Notes under the pieces: generated by a model
What the model was told of the DNA's origin: nothing
Database searches by the model: none
Seen by the model: only the letters and a program-made list of their open reading frames with translations
Shown here: positions 15,165-22,580 of the stretch, one piece after another
Position numbering within the stretch: position 1 is the first letter of the stretch
How the letters are laid out: each line of letters opens with the position of its first letter
Program-made: the position numbers and the translations under genes
NCBI GenBank assembly: GCA_963812255.1
Contig: CAWEUM010000005.1
Coordinates: forward strand, 2,170,001-2,234,000
Reading direction: 5' to 3'
DNA length: 64,000 nucleotides
Origin: DATJGR01 sp963812255
Lineage (GTDB): Bacteria; Pseudomonadota; Gammaproteobacteria; Pseudomonadales; Azotimanducaceae

Positions 15165-16238
15165 CTACGGCCGCACCTCATAGTACAGATTGCTCGGGTC
15201 CTCGAAGTCGTGCTGGGAAAAGCGCGTGAAGCCCGCCGCGCGAACCATTTGCTCTGCAACGTCCGGATTGAACCCAAGCGTACCCAAGCCCGCGCCGCCC
15301 GGTTCGGACAACGCGGACGACATGCACGCGGACACCGAGAAGCCGTAGAACATTGCGAGCATCGGATTGCGCATGTTCTTCTTGTAGTCCGCGTTGCTGC
15401 GGATGTCCTTGATCAGCCACGTGCCGTCGGGCTTCAGCGCCCGGCGAATCGCCTCGATCACCTGCGCCGGTCGTGTCATGTCATGCAAGCAGTCGAACGT
15501 GATCACGAAGTCGTACGTTGGCGCCGAAGGCAACGATTCGCCGCTCGCGACGAACGCTTTCATGTTCTCGAGGTTCTGATCGCGCACCTTCGTATTGCAG
15601 TTCGCGATCGCATGGCTGCTTGGATCGTAGCCGTGGAACTTCGAGTTCGGAAATTCCGCTGCCATACTCGCGAGCGCGAGGCCGCTGCCACAGCCGACGT
15701 CGGCCACGGTGCAGCCGCGTTCGAGTTTCTGCTGAACCCCGTCGAGCGCCGGAATGATCTTCGGCACCAGCGCCTGCCGCACCCATGGGCCGAGCATACG
15801 TTCGGTGCGGTGCGCGGCGTTCGCGCCGAGTTGTTCGTAGCTGAGCCCGATGCCGGTGCGGAACGCATCGCACAGCTTGTCGACGATCTCAGGCGCCATC
15901 GACGGCGCGAATGCGCCGGCCGCGAATGCGAGGCTGCCGGTCTCGTCGGCGAGCACGGCGGCGCCGACTGGCGTCAGCTCGAAACGGTCGGGATCGTGAT
16001 ATTCGAGCAACCGCGCGGCCGATTGCCCACGCAGCCATTCGAACAGCCAACGCTCCTTCAAACCCGTACGCGCGGCGAGGTCGGCCGCGGTCACCGGACC
16101 CGCGTCCTGCATCACGCGATAGAGGCCGAGCCGGTCGCCAATGTGAATCATCAGCGAGACCATCTCGCCCTGTTTGTAGCTCCAGACGTTGAACGAATAG
16201 CGCTTCAGCGCTTCGGCATCGACGAAAGGCTCAGTCAC
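15165..16238 (-). CDS. Class I SAM-dependent methyltransferase with N-terminal winged helix
   Basis: 357 residues from GTG 16238, which has AGGAGA seven bases upstream; the longer frame to 16295 is not supported. Residues about 15-100 form a dimerisation/winged-helix part (MVSLMIHIGDRLGLYRVM, LAARTGLKERWLFEWLRGQS). Motif I is CTVADVGCGSGLAL, then YDFVITFDCLHDMTRP and LKPDGTWLIKDI. The layout matches Rv2258c-like and O-methyltransferase-like proteins of unknown substrate. It faces a secreted metallo-hydrolase gene across 127 bases. Confidence 0.9.
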   Translation of the reverse strand: MTEPFVDAEALKRYSFNVWSYKQGEMVSLMIHIGDRLGLYRVMQDAGPVTAADLAARTGLKERWLFEWLRGQSAARLLEYHDPDRFELTPVGAAVLADETGSLAFAAGAFAPSMAPEIVDKLCDAFRTGIGLSYEQLGANAAHRTERMLGPWVRQALVPKIIPALDGVQQKLERGCTVADVGCGSGLALASMAAEFPNSKFHGYDPSSHAIANCNTKVRDQNLENMKAFVASGESLPSAPTYDFVITFDCLHDMTRPAQVIEAIRRALKPDGTWLIKDIRSNADYKKNMRNPMLAMFYGFSVSACMSSALSEPGGAGLGTLGFNPDVAEQMVRAAGFTRFSQHDFEDPSNLYYEVRP

Positions 16239-16256
16239 GTGGATTCTCCTGCTGTG

Positions 16257-16282
16257 TTCAAAATCGCTCTGTTTCAAAATCG
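16257..16282. repeat. TTCAAAATCG direct repeat in a divergent promoter
   Basis: TTCAAAATCG occurs at 16257-16266 and 16273-16282, 16 bases apart, between the methyltransferase and metallo-hydrolase genes. It could be a paired binding site; no regulator gene is adjacent. Confidence 0.4.
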
Positions 16283-16365
16283 GGCACGATGGCACCGGAT
16301 GCTAGCGCTGCGGCACGGCGCGCGCAAAACATGGACAATAGCGTGACCCGCACGGAACCCAGCCG

Positions 16366-17175
16366 ATGAAGATATTCACAACTCCGGTGCTGCTGTTGCT
16401 ATCGGGGATCGCTGTCGCAGCGCCGAAGCTGTACGTCTTCGATTGCGGTGCGATCAATCTGAGCGACGTCACGATGTTCGGCCTGCAGCCAAACGAAACC
16501 CAGGTGCGCAAACTCTTCGTGCCGTGCTACTTGATCGAACACGGCAACGAGCGCCTGTTGTGGGATACCGGCCTGCCCCTCAATGCGGCCGGTCGTGGAC
16601 CGATTGCGTTGAACGGCGGCGACTCGATCGTGTACGAGCGCTCGATCGTCGATCAGCTTGCGGCGATGGGTATCAAACCCTCCGACATCACATACCTTGC
16701 GTTCTCGCATCTGCATTCCGACCACGCCGGTGGCGCGAATGCGTTTGCCGGTTCGAACGTGCTGATGCAGAGGGCCGAATGGGATTCCGCACTCGCCGGT
16801 AATCCGGAGTTCGAACCGTCCGATGTCTTCGCGAAGCTCAAAAAAGCGAAGCTCACGATCATCGATGGCGACTACGACCTGTTCGGCGACGGTAGCGTGA
16901 AGTTCATCTACGCGCCGGGCCACACGCCTGGCCATCAAGCATTGCTGATCCGCCTCGACAAGACAGGTCCAGTGGTGCTCTCCGGCGATCTCTATCACTT
17001 CCGCGAGAGCCGCACACTGCGGCGCGTGCCGACATTCAACTACGACGCGACGCAGTCGCTGCAGTCGATCGACAAGGTCGAGGCGCTGATCAAAGAGACT
17101 GGCGCGACGCTTTGGATCGAGCACGACGAGGCGCTGGCCGACACGCTGAAGAAGGCGCCACAGTTCTATGATTGA
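16366..17175 (+). CDS. Secreted metallo-beta-lactamase-fold hydrolase, N-acyl homoserine lactonase-like
   Basis: 269 residues with a signal peptide (MKIFTTPVLLLLSGIAVAAP). Metal ligands are complete: H115, H117, D119 and H120 in SHLHSDHAGG, H186 in PGHTPGHQ, D208 in LSGDLYHF, and H253 near the end. Length and the VPCYLIEHGNERLLWDTGLP block match the AttM/AiiB lactonase branch. Those enzymes open acyl-homoserine lactones and are usually cytosolic; an exported form would act in the periplasm. Other lactones or esters are equally possible. Confidence 0.85.
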   Translation: MKIFTTPVLLLLSGIAVAAPKLYVFDCGAINLSDVTMFGLQPNETQVRKLFVPCYLIEHGNERLLWDTGLPLNAAGRGPIALNGGDSIVYERSIVDQLAAMGIKPSDITYLAFSHLHSDHAGGANAFAGSNVLMQRAEWDSALAGNPEFEPSDVFAKLKKAKLTIIDGDYDLFGDGSVKFIYAPGHTPGHQALLIRLDKTGPVVLSGDLYHFRESRTLRRVPTFNYDATQSLQSIDKVEALIKETGATLWIEHDEALADTLKKAPQFYD

Positions 17176-17258
17176 CGTCGAAGAGATACCAAAGACATTT
17201 CAATGACCGCGGGGCACGGCATAGAATCTACGATGGCGGGACGAACTTGGGAGGCAGC

Positions 17259-17834
17259 ATGACGACGGAACACTTCGAGTATTTGGGCGTCAATCATGTG
17301 GCGCTCGTCTGCAAAGACATGAAGGAGACGGTCGATTTCTACACGAACGTGCTCGAGATGCCGCTTGTGAAGACGCTCGAACTGGGCGATCACGGTCAGC
17401 ACTTCTTCTTCGACGCCGGCAGCGGCGCGACGATAGCCTTCTTCTGGTTCCCCGATGCGCCGGAAGCCGCACCGGGCATCGCCTCCCAGGATCGACGGCC
17501 GGGCTCGAACTTCACCACCGCGCACGCGTCGATGAACCATCTTGCGATTTCGATTCCGCTCGAAAAATTCGATTCGTACGTCGAGCGGCTGAAGGAGAAG
17601 GGCGTCAAGGTGCACGTGATCAATCACGCAGACAACCCCGAAGGTTACACGGTTGGCGTCACCGACAGTACCTGGATTCGCTCGATGTATTTTGCCGATC
17701 CGAGCGGCATCGCGATGGAACTCGCGGCGTATACGCGCGCGTTCCGCGCCGACGATGTGGCGCACCAGCCCGCGACGCACGCTGATCGCGAGCGCTACCT
17801 GGCGGCGCGCGCGTCGACCAACGGCCGGCACTGA
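17259..17834 (+). CDS. VOC (glyoxalase/extradiol dioxygenase fold) protein
   Basis: 191 residues from ATG 17259, preceded by GGGAGG at 17249-17254. Two beta-alpha-beta-beta-beta modules: LGVNHVALVCKDMKETVDFY at the start and MNHLAISIPLEKFDSYVERL in the middle. Candidate metal ligands are H13 and, near the end, E in GIAMELAAYTRAF. The EFxGxNHVALVxxDM start is typical of dioxygenase-like VOC proteins. Substrate unknown. It starts 83 bases after the metallo-hydrolase gene in the same direction, so the two may be co-transcribed. Confidence 0.85.
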   Translation: MTTEHFEYLGVNHVALVCKDMKETVDFYTNVLEMPLVKTLELGDHGQHFFFDAGSGATIAFFWFPDAPEAAPGIASQDRRPGSNFTTAHASMNHLAISIPLEKFDSYVERLKEKGVKVHVINHADNPEGYTVGVTDSTWIRSMYFADPSGIAMELAAYTRAFRADDVAHQPATHADRERYLAARASTNGRH

Positions 17835-17861
17835 GTCGCAACCGGCCGGATCGAATCGGAC

Positions 17862-18431
17862 TTACAGCGGCTTGTAGCTGAACTTCTGTCCGCCAACCGT
17901 CGCCTGATACATCAGACCGCCTTTCGCGACGGTGAACACGGCCATGCCCTTGTAGTAAACGCCGGCGGTGGTTGCGTTTTTGTTGCCGCCGCTCGCGCCG
18001 GCCGAAGAGCCCGTCGTGGAAGTACCGACGTTGGCGGCCGCGGTGATCGCAACGGCGCTTGCTTCAGCGCCGAATTCGAAGTTGCCGTTCGTGAATTCGT
18101 CGAACGCGCGTTTGTCTTCGAAAAAGATGATTTGACTGAAAGCCTCCACGCCCAGCTGAAAGCCGATTGAAACCTGCGTCATGCTCGTCGTGCCGACCTC
18201 TTTACCGCCGACATACACTCTGCCCGAGCCGTGCGCGCCGCCGATCCCGATGCCCCCCTTGCCAATCGTTGGAAATACCGCATAGCCGTATGCCTTTTTG
18301 AAGAACTCACTGCTTTCGCCCGCAGATTTGAACACTGCGATCGTCTTTGCATAGTCGTCCTGGTCTTTCGCGATTGAGAAAGGTGCTGCAACAAAAAGCA
18401 CCAGCGTCATGGTGAGTTGTGCTAACCGCAT
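17862..18431 (-). CDS. YSC84/SYLF domain lipid-binding protein, secreted
   Basis: 189 residues with a signal peptide (MRLAQLTMTLVLFVAAPFSI, cleavage near AKD). A good GGGAGG ribosome site precedes the ATG. The SYLF/Ysc84 pattern is clear: FKKAYGYAVFPTIGKGGIGI, GGAHGSGRVYVGGK, TSMTQVSIGFQLGVEAFSQI, then IFFEDKRAFDEFTNGNFEFG. In eukaryotes SYLF binds phosphoinositides; bacterial members are periplasmic or outer-membrane-associated and poorly understood. A monocistronic gene with convergent neighbour on the left. Confidence 0.92.
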   Translation of the reverse strand: MRLAQLTMTLVLFVAAPFSIAKDQDDYAKTIAVFKSAGESSEFFKKAYGYAVFPTIGKGGIGIGGAHGSGRVYVGGKEVGTTSMTQVSIGFQLGVEAFSQIIFFEDKRAFDEFTNGNFEFGAEASAVAITAAANVGTSTTGSSAGASGGNKNATTAGVYYKGMAVFTVAKGGLMYQATVGGQKFSYKPL

Positions 18432-18566
18432 TGACGTCCTCCCGTTTGTTGTTGATCCCGCAACGCGAGCAAGAAAAAAGCATGCTGGCCGCCGCGTGGC
18501 GCGTCAAGAAATTCCTCGCCGACTGATGTCTTCGTGCGCGTGGCGGTCCGGCCACGATCCGCCGAC

Positions 18567-19028
18567 TCAGCTCTTCTTCGCCCAGCCGGTCTCGTAGTTG
18601 GCGCTGATTGCGGGGCCTTTTACGCGGAGGTGGCGAATCTTCCATTCGCCGCTCGATTTCACGTAGTCCTCGTGATAGCGCGCCGTCAGCCACTTCGCCT
18701 GATTGCCTTCGCGCATCGTGAAAGGACCGAAGAAGTACCAGACCGCCGACGCCCGGTCGCCGTTCACGTCGATGATCGGATTCATCACCATGTGCTGCGA
18801 ATAGCTGATCGACTTCTGGAATCCGACGAACAGTTCGCGAATCGCAGTATGTCCTTTGGCGTGACCGATGCCTCGGCCTTCCCACTCGCCGTCTTCGCTG
18901 AAAACCTCCGCGATGCGATCGGGGTTGTGGTCGTCGTCGCAGATCGAGCAGTAGCGTGCTTTCAGCTGTTTAATCGCCTCGATGTCTTCGAGACGTGTGA
19001 TGCGTTGTGCCAGTTCGTCCAGGTTCAT
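18567..19028 (-). CDS. SnoaL-like / NTF2-fold protein
   Basis: 153 residues from ATG 19028 (MNLDELAQRITRLEDIEAIK). The QLKARYCSICDDDHNPDRIA block and the later VNGDRASAVWYFFGPFTMRE block are the usual SnoaL_4 pattern (steroid isomerase/dehydratase-like cone fold). The function of this member is unknown. Its ATG overlaps the stop of the upstream alpha/beta hydrolase gene (ATGA), so the two are translationally coupled. The frame continues upstream to 19319 only as a shadow of that gene. Confidence 0.85.
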   Translation of the reverse strand: MNLDELAQRITRLEDIEAIKQLKARYCSICDDDHNPDRIAEVFSEDGEWEGRGIGHAKGHTAIRELFVGFQKSISYSQHMVMNPIIDVNGDRASAVWYFFGPFTMREGNQAKWLTARYHEDYVKSSGEWKIRHLRVKGPAISANYETGWAKKS

Positions 19029-20347
19029 TGACCGCGCTCCGGGTGCCGCTTGAAGTAGTCCACCATATACGCCACCGTCTCGCGTTGTTCCAGATTTCCG
19101 AGATGCCCACCCCTTGGATAGATCTTCGCGCGTGCACCGAAGGTCTCGATCAGAAACTGGGTGTCTCCAGGCGATAGAAGAATGTCGTCGCGATTGCTCA
19201 CCACGCCGATCTTTTGAGCTGATGCGAGGTAGCTGCGGATCGACACGAGGCTCTGAAGCGCGGCGAACTCCTGGCGCGTTGTCGCCGTGGTCGATTTGGC
19301 TTGCTCGAAGTAAGGCCACATGAATTCGTGGAAGTAGTCGGTGAGCCCTACGCGGAACGCGACTTCCGCGTAGTCGTCGAGTTCGGTATTCGGCGTGAGG
19401 ATTTGGTTCGCGGGCTTGATGAACCCAAAGTTGGTCATCACGTCCGAAGTGAAGATCAGCGCCGATGCGGAAATACGGAAGGAAACTCCGATCAATGCGA
19501 TCAGTTCCTCGTTGCGCGGCGGGTCGTTCCGAACGGCTGAATACACGAGTTCAGGCGTCAGCGATGCGAAATTCGAGCTGCGATAGGTCGCACCGATTTG
19601 CGCAACGATCTTCCGCAACGTCACGTTGATGTTATCGATGCCCCCGGGAATGTTCTCCAGAAACCGATCGAGCTTCGAAATCGAGTCGTACAGATGAACG
19701 CACGGATCCAGCAGCAGGACCTTTGCGAAGTTGAATGTTCTGCGTTGTTCGTCGAGCATCGCCACGAACGCGGCATTGGTAGCCCCGACGCTGTACCCGG
19801 TCAAATAGAACGACGTCACGTGCATGTGCGGCCCGATTTCGGCCCAGATCTTCTGCATTGCCGTGTAGATGTCCTGCGCGTCGTGGCGCTGTTCCCCCGG
19901 CACCATCGTCGATGATGCAGCGATGATGAACGTCGGATAGGTCGGTGACGTGATGCCGACAACATGAAATCCTGCCGCGTAAAATGCGCGCATCAGGAAC
20001 TGAACGAGTTCGCTGTGGTGCGCCGCGGCAGTGCCGGCAATGACGAAAATCAGCGGTGCAGGTCCCTGCTGCTTTGCGTAGGAGTACTCGAGACGCGCGC
20101 CGTATTTGAGTGCGTCCGGAATTTTTCGACCCTCATAGAGTGGCAGGCGCCGGATCTCGAGAGGAATCGTCTCCACGACCTGGGCCCTCAACTGCGAGGG
20201 CACCGCGAAGACCGTCGCGAAATACGGATTGGAGATCGATGCGCCATGGGGGTCGGCGCGAGCCGTCGCGCTTGCGATCAGAAATGCAAAGAGAACGTAG
20301 ATCGTCGGGCCGCGACTGACGCGATTCGAAAAGCATGGAGTGCCCAT
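19025..20347 (-). CDS. Exported alpha/beta-hydrolase-fold protein
   Basis: 440 residues, beginning with a cleavable signal (PTIYVLFAFLIASATARA). The hydrolase core is seen as APLIFVIAGTAAAHH (oxyanion strand), a nucleophile elbow GYSVGA with S186, and a C-terminal YPRGGHLGNL supplying the likely catalytic histidine. IPLEIRRLPLYEGRKIPDAL near the N terminus is unfamiliar. Length exceeds typical esterases by a large helical lid (about 220-350). No specific family assigned with confidence. It overlaps the SnoaL-like gene by four bases, so the pair probably works together. The truncated PQQ-gene copy ends 12 bases upstream. Confidence 0.75.
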   Translation of the reverse strand: MGTPCFSNRVSRGPTIYVLFAFLIASATARADPHGASISNPYFATVFAVPSQLRAQVVETIPLEIRRLPLYEGRKIPDALKYGARLEYSYAKQQGPAPLIFVIAGTAAAHHSELVQFLMRAFYAAGFHVVGITSPTYPTFIIAASSTMVPGEQRHDAQDIYTAMQKIWAEIGPHMHVTSFYLTGYSVGATNAAFVAMLDEQRRTFNFAKVLLLDPCVHLYDSISKLDRFLENIPGGIDNINVTLRKIVAQIGATYRSSNFASLTPELVYSAVRNDPPRNEELIALIGVSFRISASALIFTSDVMTNFGFIKPANQILTPNTELDDYAEVAFRVGLTDYFHEFMWPYFEQAKSTTATTRQEFAALQSLVSIRSYLASAQKIGVVSNRDDILLSPGDTQFLIETFGARAKIYPRGGHLGNLEQRETVAYMVDYFKRHPERGQ

Positions 20348-20359
20348 GGCTGCGTCGAT

Positions 20360-20662
20360 TCACGCCTTCACAACACCGCCGATGTTGGTGCGCAGCGAAG
20401 ACGGGCGAAATCGCGGCCACGAGCGCGGCGTTATGTTCGCGAAGCCGTACGAGCACGCCAGTTTCAGGCGACTGACGTTGGCGCGAGTGATTGTCGTGTC
20501 GCGCTGTAGACGCTGGTTGTCGAGATCGATTCCCCAGCCGTCGGAATAGAAGTGGCTGAGACCGGGTTTGGGATTACATTCGGCCGAGCCGGTGTGCGAG
20601 TGGATGGCCACCAGTGCGAACAGAATCGTTTGCGCGATTCGTGTCACTCCGACCTGGTGCAT
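20360..20662 (-). pseudogene. Truncated copy of the PQQ-type gene (N-terminal part only)
   Basis: Read from ATG 20662: MHQVGVTRIAQTILFALVAI, then SAECNPKPGLSHFYSDGWGI and NVSRLKLACSYGFA. This matches the first 77 or so codons of the gene at 4481-6064 (SAECDPKPGLTHFYSDGWGI and NVSRLKLAWVYGFA), including the signal peptide. Similarity ends near 20411, after PRSWP, and a short novel tail reaches a stop at 20360. DNA identity is clearly below 100 percent, so this is an old paralogue or a diverged duplication, not an assembly repeat. It lies just upstream of the alpha/beta hydrolase gene, and its promoter might now drive that gene. Confidence 0.85.
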
Positions 20663-20872
20663 GTTCCTGCGATTCCTTCGAGTCCGACCTGGGCCGTGGG
20701 ATCATAACCTCGGGCCCCCGGGATCACCCGCAGGGATTCGATTGCGGCGAGAGCGTGCCGACCACGCTGCCGTGGCGCTGCGCCACACAGCGCCAACGGG
20801 CGAGCCCCGCCCCTTGCGTCGCCGTATGATTGCGACTCCCGCTTCGCTGGTTGAAATCCAAGGGTGAGTCGA

Positions 20873-21637
20873 ATGGGCAAGCTAGATGGAAGGGTTGCGT
20901 TGATCACAGGTGCCGGCGCGGGTATCGGCCGGGATTCCGCATTGGCCTTTGCGCGCGAAGGCGCCACCGTCGCCGTCGTCGACGTGCGCGGACCCAGAGC
21001 CGAGCAAACGGCGGGACTGATTCGCGATGAGGGTGGCAACGCCCGAGCGTTTACGTGCGACGTGCGTTTTCTAGAGTTGGTGCAAGCAACCGTCGCCGAT
21101 GTCCTGTCAGCATTCGGACGCATCGATGCGCTGTTCAACGATGCCGGTACCACGCGGCCGGGTGATGTCGTGAGCGTGTCCGTGGAAGACTGGGACATGG
21201 TGCTCGACGTCAATCTGCGAGGAACGTTCAATTTTTCGCGTGCGGTACTGCCGCATATGCTCGAGCGCGGCTCCGGTGCGGTCATCAACATGGGTTCGGT
21301 CGACGGACTGACCGGCGATCGCAACATGGCGGCGTACAACGCAGCCAAGGCCGCGATCGTCAATCTGAGTCGTTCTATGGCAGTCGACTTCGGTCCGCGC
21401 GGCGTTCGTACGAATTGTATCTGCCCCGGCGTGATCGGGTCTCCGGCCATCCTCAAAACGTTCAGCGACGCGCAGCGAGAGCGGATGGAGAAGTCGACGC
21501 CGCTGCGACGCATCGGCCGTCCCACCGACATCGCGTCGCTTGCGGTGTTTCTGGCAAGTGACGATTCGTCGTTCATCAATGGCTCGGCGATTGTCGCGGA
21601 CGGAGGCCTCATGGCGCGCACCGGCATGCCGATCTGA
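20873..21637 (+). CDS. Short-chain dehydrogenase/reductase (SDR)
   Basis: 254 residues from ATG 20873 (MGKLDGRVALITGAGAGIGR), which has AAGGG eight bases upstream; a GTG nine bases earlier overlaps that site. Cofactor motif TGAGAGIG at 12-19, D37 after beta-2 (VVDVRG) suggesting NAD preference, NDAG at 89-92, and catalytic S142, Y155 and K159 (YNAAK). A classical SDR of standard length; substrate unknown. It is followed 121 bases later by a dienelactone-hydrolase gene in the same direction, a pairing seen in catabolic clusters. Confidence 0.93.
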   Translation: MGKLDGRVALITGAGAGIGRDSALAFAREGATVAVVDVRGPRAEQTAGLIRDEGGNARAFTCDVRFLELVQATVADVLSAFGRIDALFNDAGTTRPGDVVSVSVEDWDMVLDVNLRGTFNFSRAVLPHMLERGSGAVINMGSVDGLTGDRNMAAYNAAKAAIVNLSRSMAVDFGPRGVRTNCICPGVIGSPAILKTFSDAQRERMEKSTPLRRIGRPTDIASLAVFLASDDSSFINGSAIVADGGLMARTGMPI

Positions 21638-21758
21638 TGCCAGACGACCTGAATAGGTGGAGTCGCATGGTTGCATGTGGGAATGGTCGGGCCGTTTGAC
21701 CGGCGCTCGATTCGATGCCGCCTTTCCGGCGGCGATATGGGTCCAATGAGGAGAGAAC

Positions 21759-22505
21759 GTGAGTCGTACGTCGGTCGAAATCCAAACCCCGGACGGTGTG
21801 TGCCCTGCGTCAGTCTTTCGTCCCGCCGGCCGTGGTCCATGGCCCGGCGTCATCGTCTATATGGATGGGCCGGGCATCCGTCCAGTGCTTTTGGACATGG
21901 GCGAGCGAATCGCGTCCGGCGGGTATCTCGTGCTGGTGCCCGACCTCTTCTATCGCGCCGGTCCGTACGCCCCGGTAGACGTCAAGACATTGTTCGCCGA
22001 TCCCGAAAAGCGCGCCGCTCACGGCCGCCTTTTCACGAGCACGAACAATACCAAGGCCACTGCCGACACACGTGCGTTCATCGACTATCTGGATGGTTGC
22101 GACGACCTGTATGGCCGAGCGATTGGTGTGGCTGGCTATTGCATGGGCGGCGGCATGGTGCTGACCGTCGCGGCGACGTATCCGGATCGAATCGCGGCCG
22201 CCGCGACTTTTCACGGCGGGCGTCTGGCGACCGACGCGCAGGACAGTCCGCACAAACTGGTAGCGCACATCAAAGCACGAGTGCTGGTCGCGGGCGCCGA
22301 CAACGATCAAGGCTTTCCGCCGGAACAGGCGGAAACGCTCCGCAGCGCGTTGACCTCCGCGCACGTCGACCATCGCCTGGAAATCTGGGAAGGTGCCTCG
22401 CATGGCTGGACCATGAAGGACATGCCGGTCTACAACGAGACGGCCGCGGAACGGCACTGGAACGAAATGCTCGCGCTGTTCGATCAAACATTGAAGGTGG
22501 CGTGA
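21759..22505 (+). CDS. Dienelactone hydrolase family protein
   Basis: 248 residues from GTG 21759, preceded by AGGAGAG. Catalytic cysteine C128 in GYCMGGG, histidine H215 in GASHGW, and D181 or D183 in VAGADNDQG, the Cys-Asp-His triad of this family. The start VEIQTPDGVCPASVFRPAG fits cytosolic dienelactone hydrolases, which open lactone rings in chloroaromatic degradation; many relatives are general esterases. A GCCGCC-tttcc-GGCGGC hairpin at 21717-21733 sits in its leader. Confidence 0.92.
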   Translation: MSRTSVEIQTPDGVCPASVFRPAGRGPWPGVIVYMDGPGIRPVLLDMGERIASGGYLVLVPDLFYRAGPYAPVDVKTLFADPEKRAAHGRLFTSTNNTKATADTRAFIDYLDGCDDLYGRAIGVAGYCMGGGMVLTVAATYPDRIAAAATFHGGRLATDAQDSPHKLVAHIKARVLVAGADNDQGFPPEQAETLRSALTSAHVDHRLEIWEGASHGWTMKDMPVYNETAAERHWNEMLALFDQTLKVA

Positions 22506-22580
22506 GCGGGGGCTTGAGCGACAACGTCCCTCTGCGACCGAAACCCGCGCCGAAGACCCGAAGTGCCGCGTAGTCCTCCT

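Noticed and set aside
20772..20786. GTGGCG-CTG-CGCCAC hairpin
   Set aside because: Six-base stem without a T-run, far from any gene end; insufficient for a terminator call.
21717..21733. GCCGCC hairpin before the dienelactone hydrolase
   Set aside because: Small GC stem with no T-run and only 25 bases before the start codon; I mention it in the gene entry but do not call a regulator.
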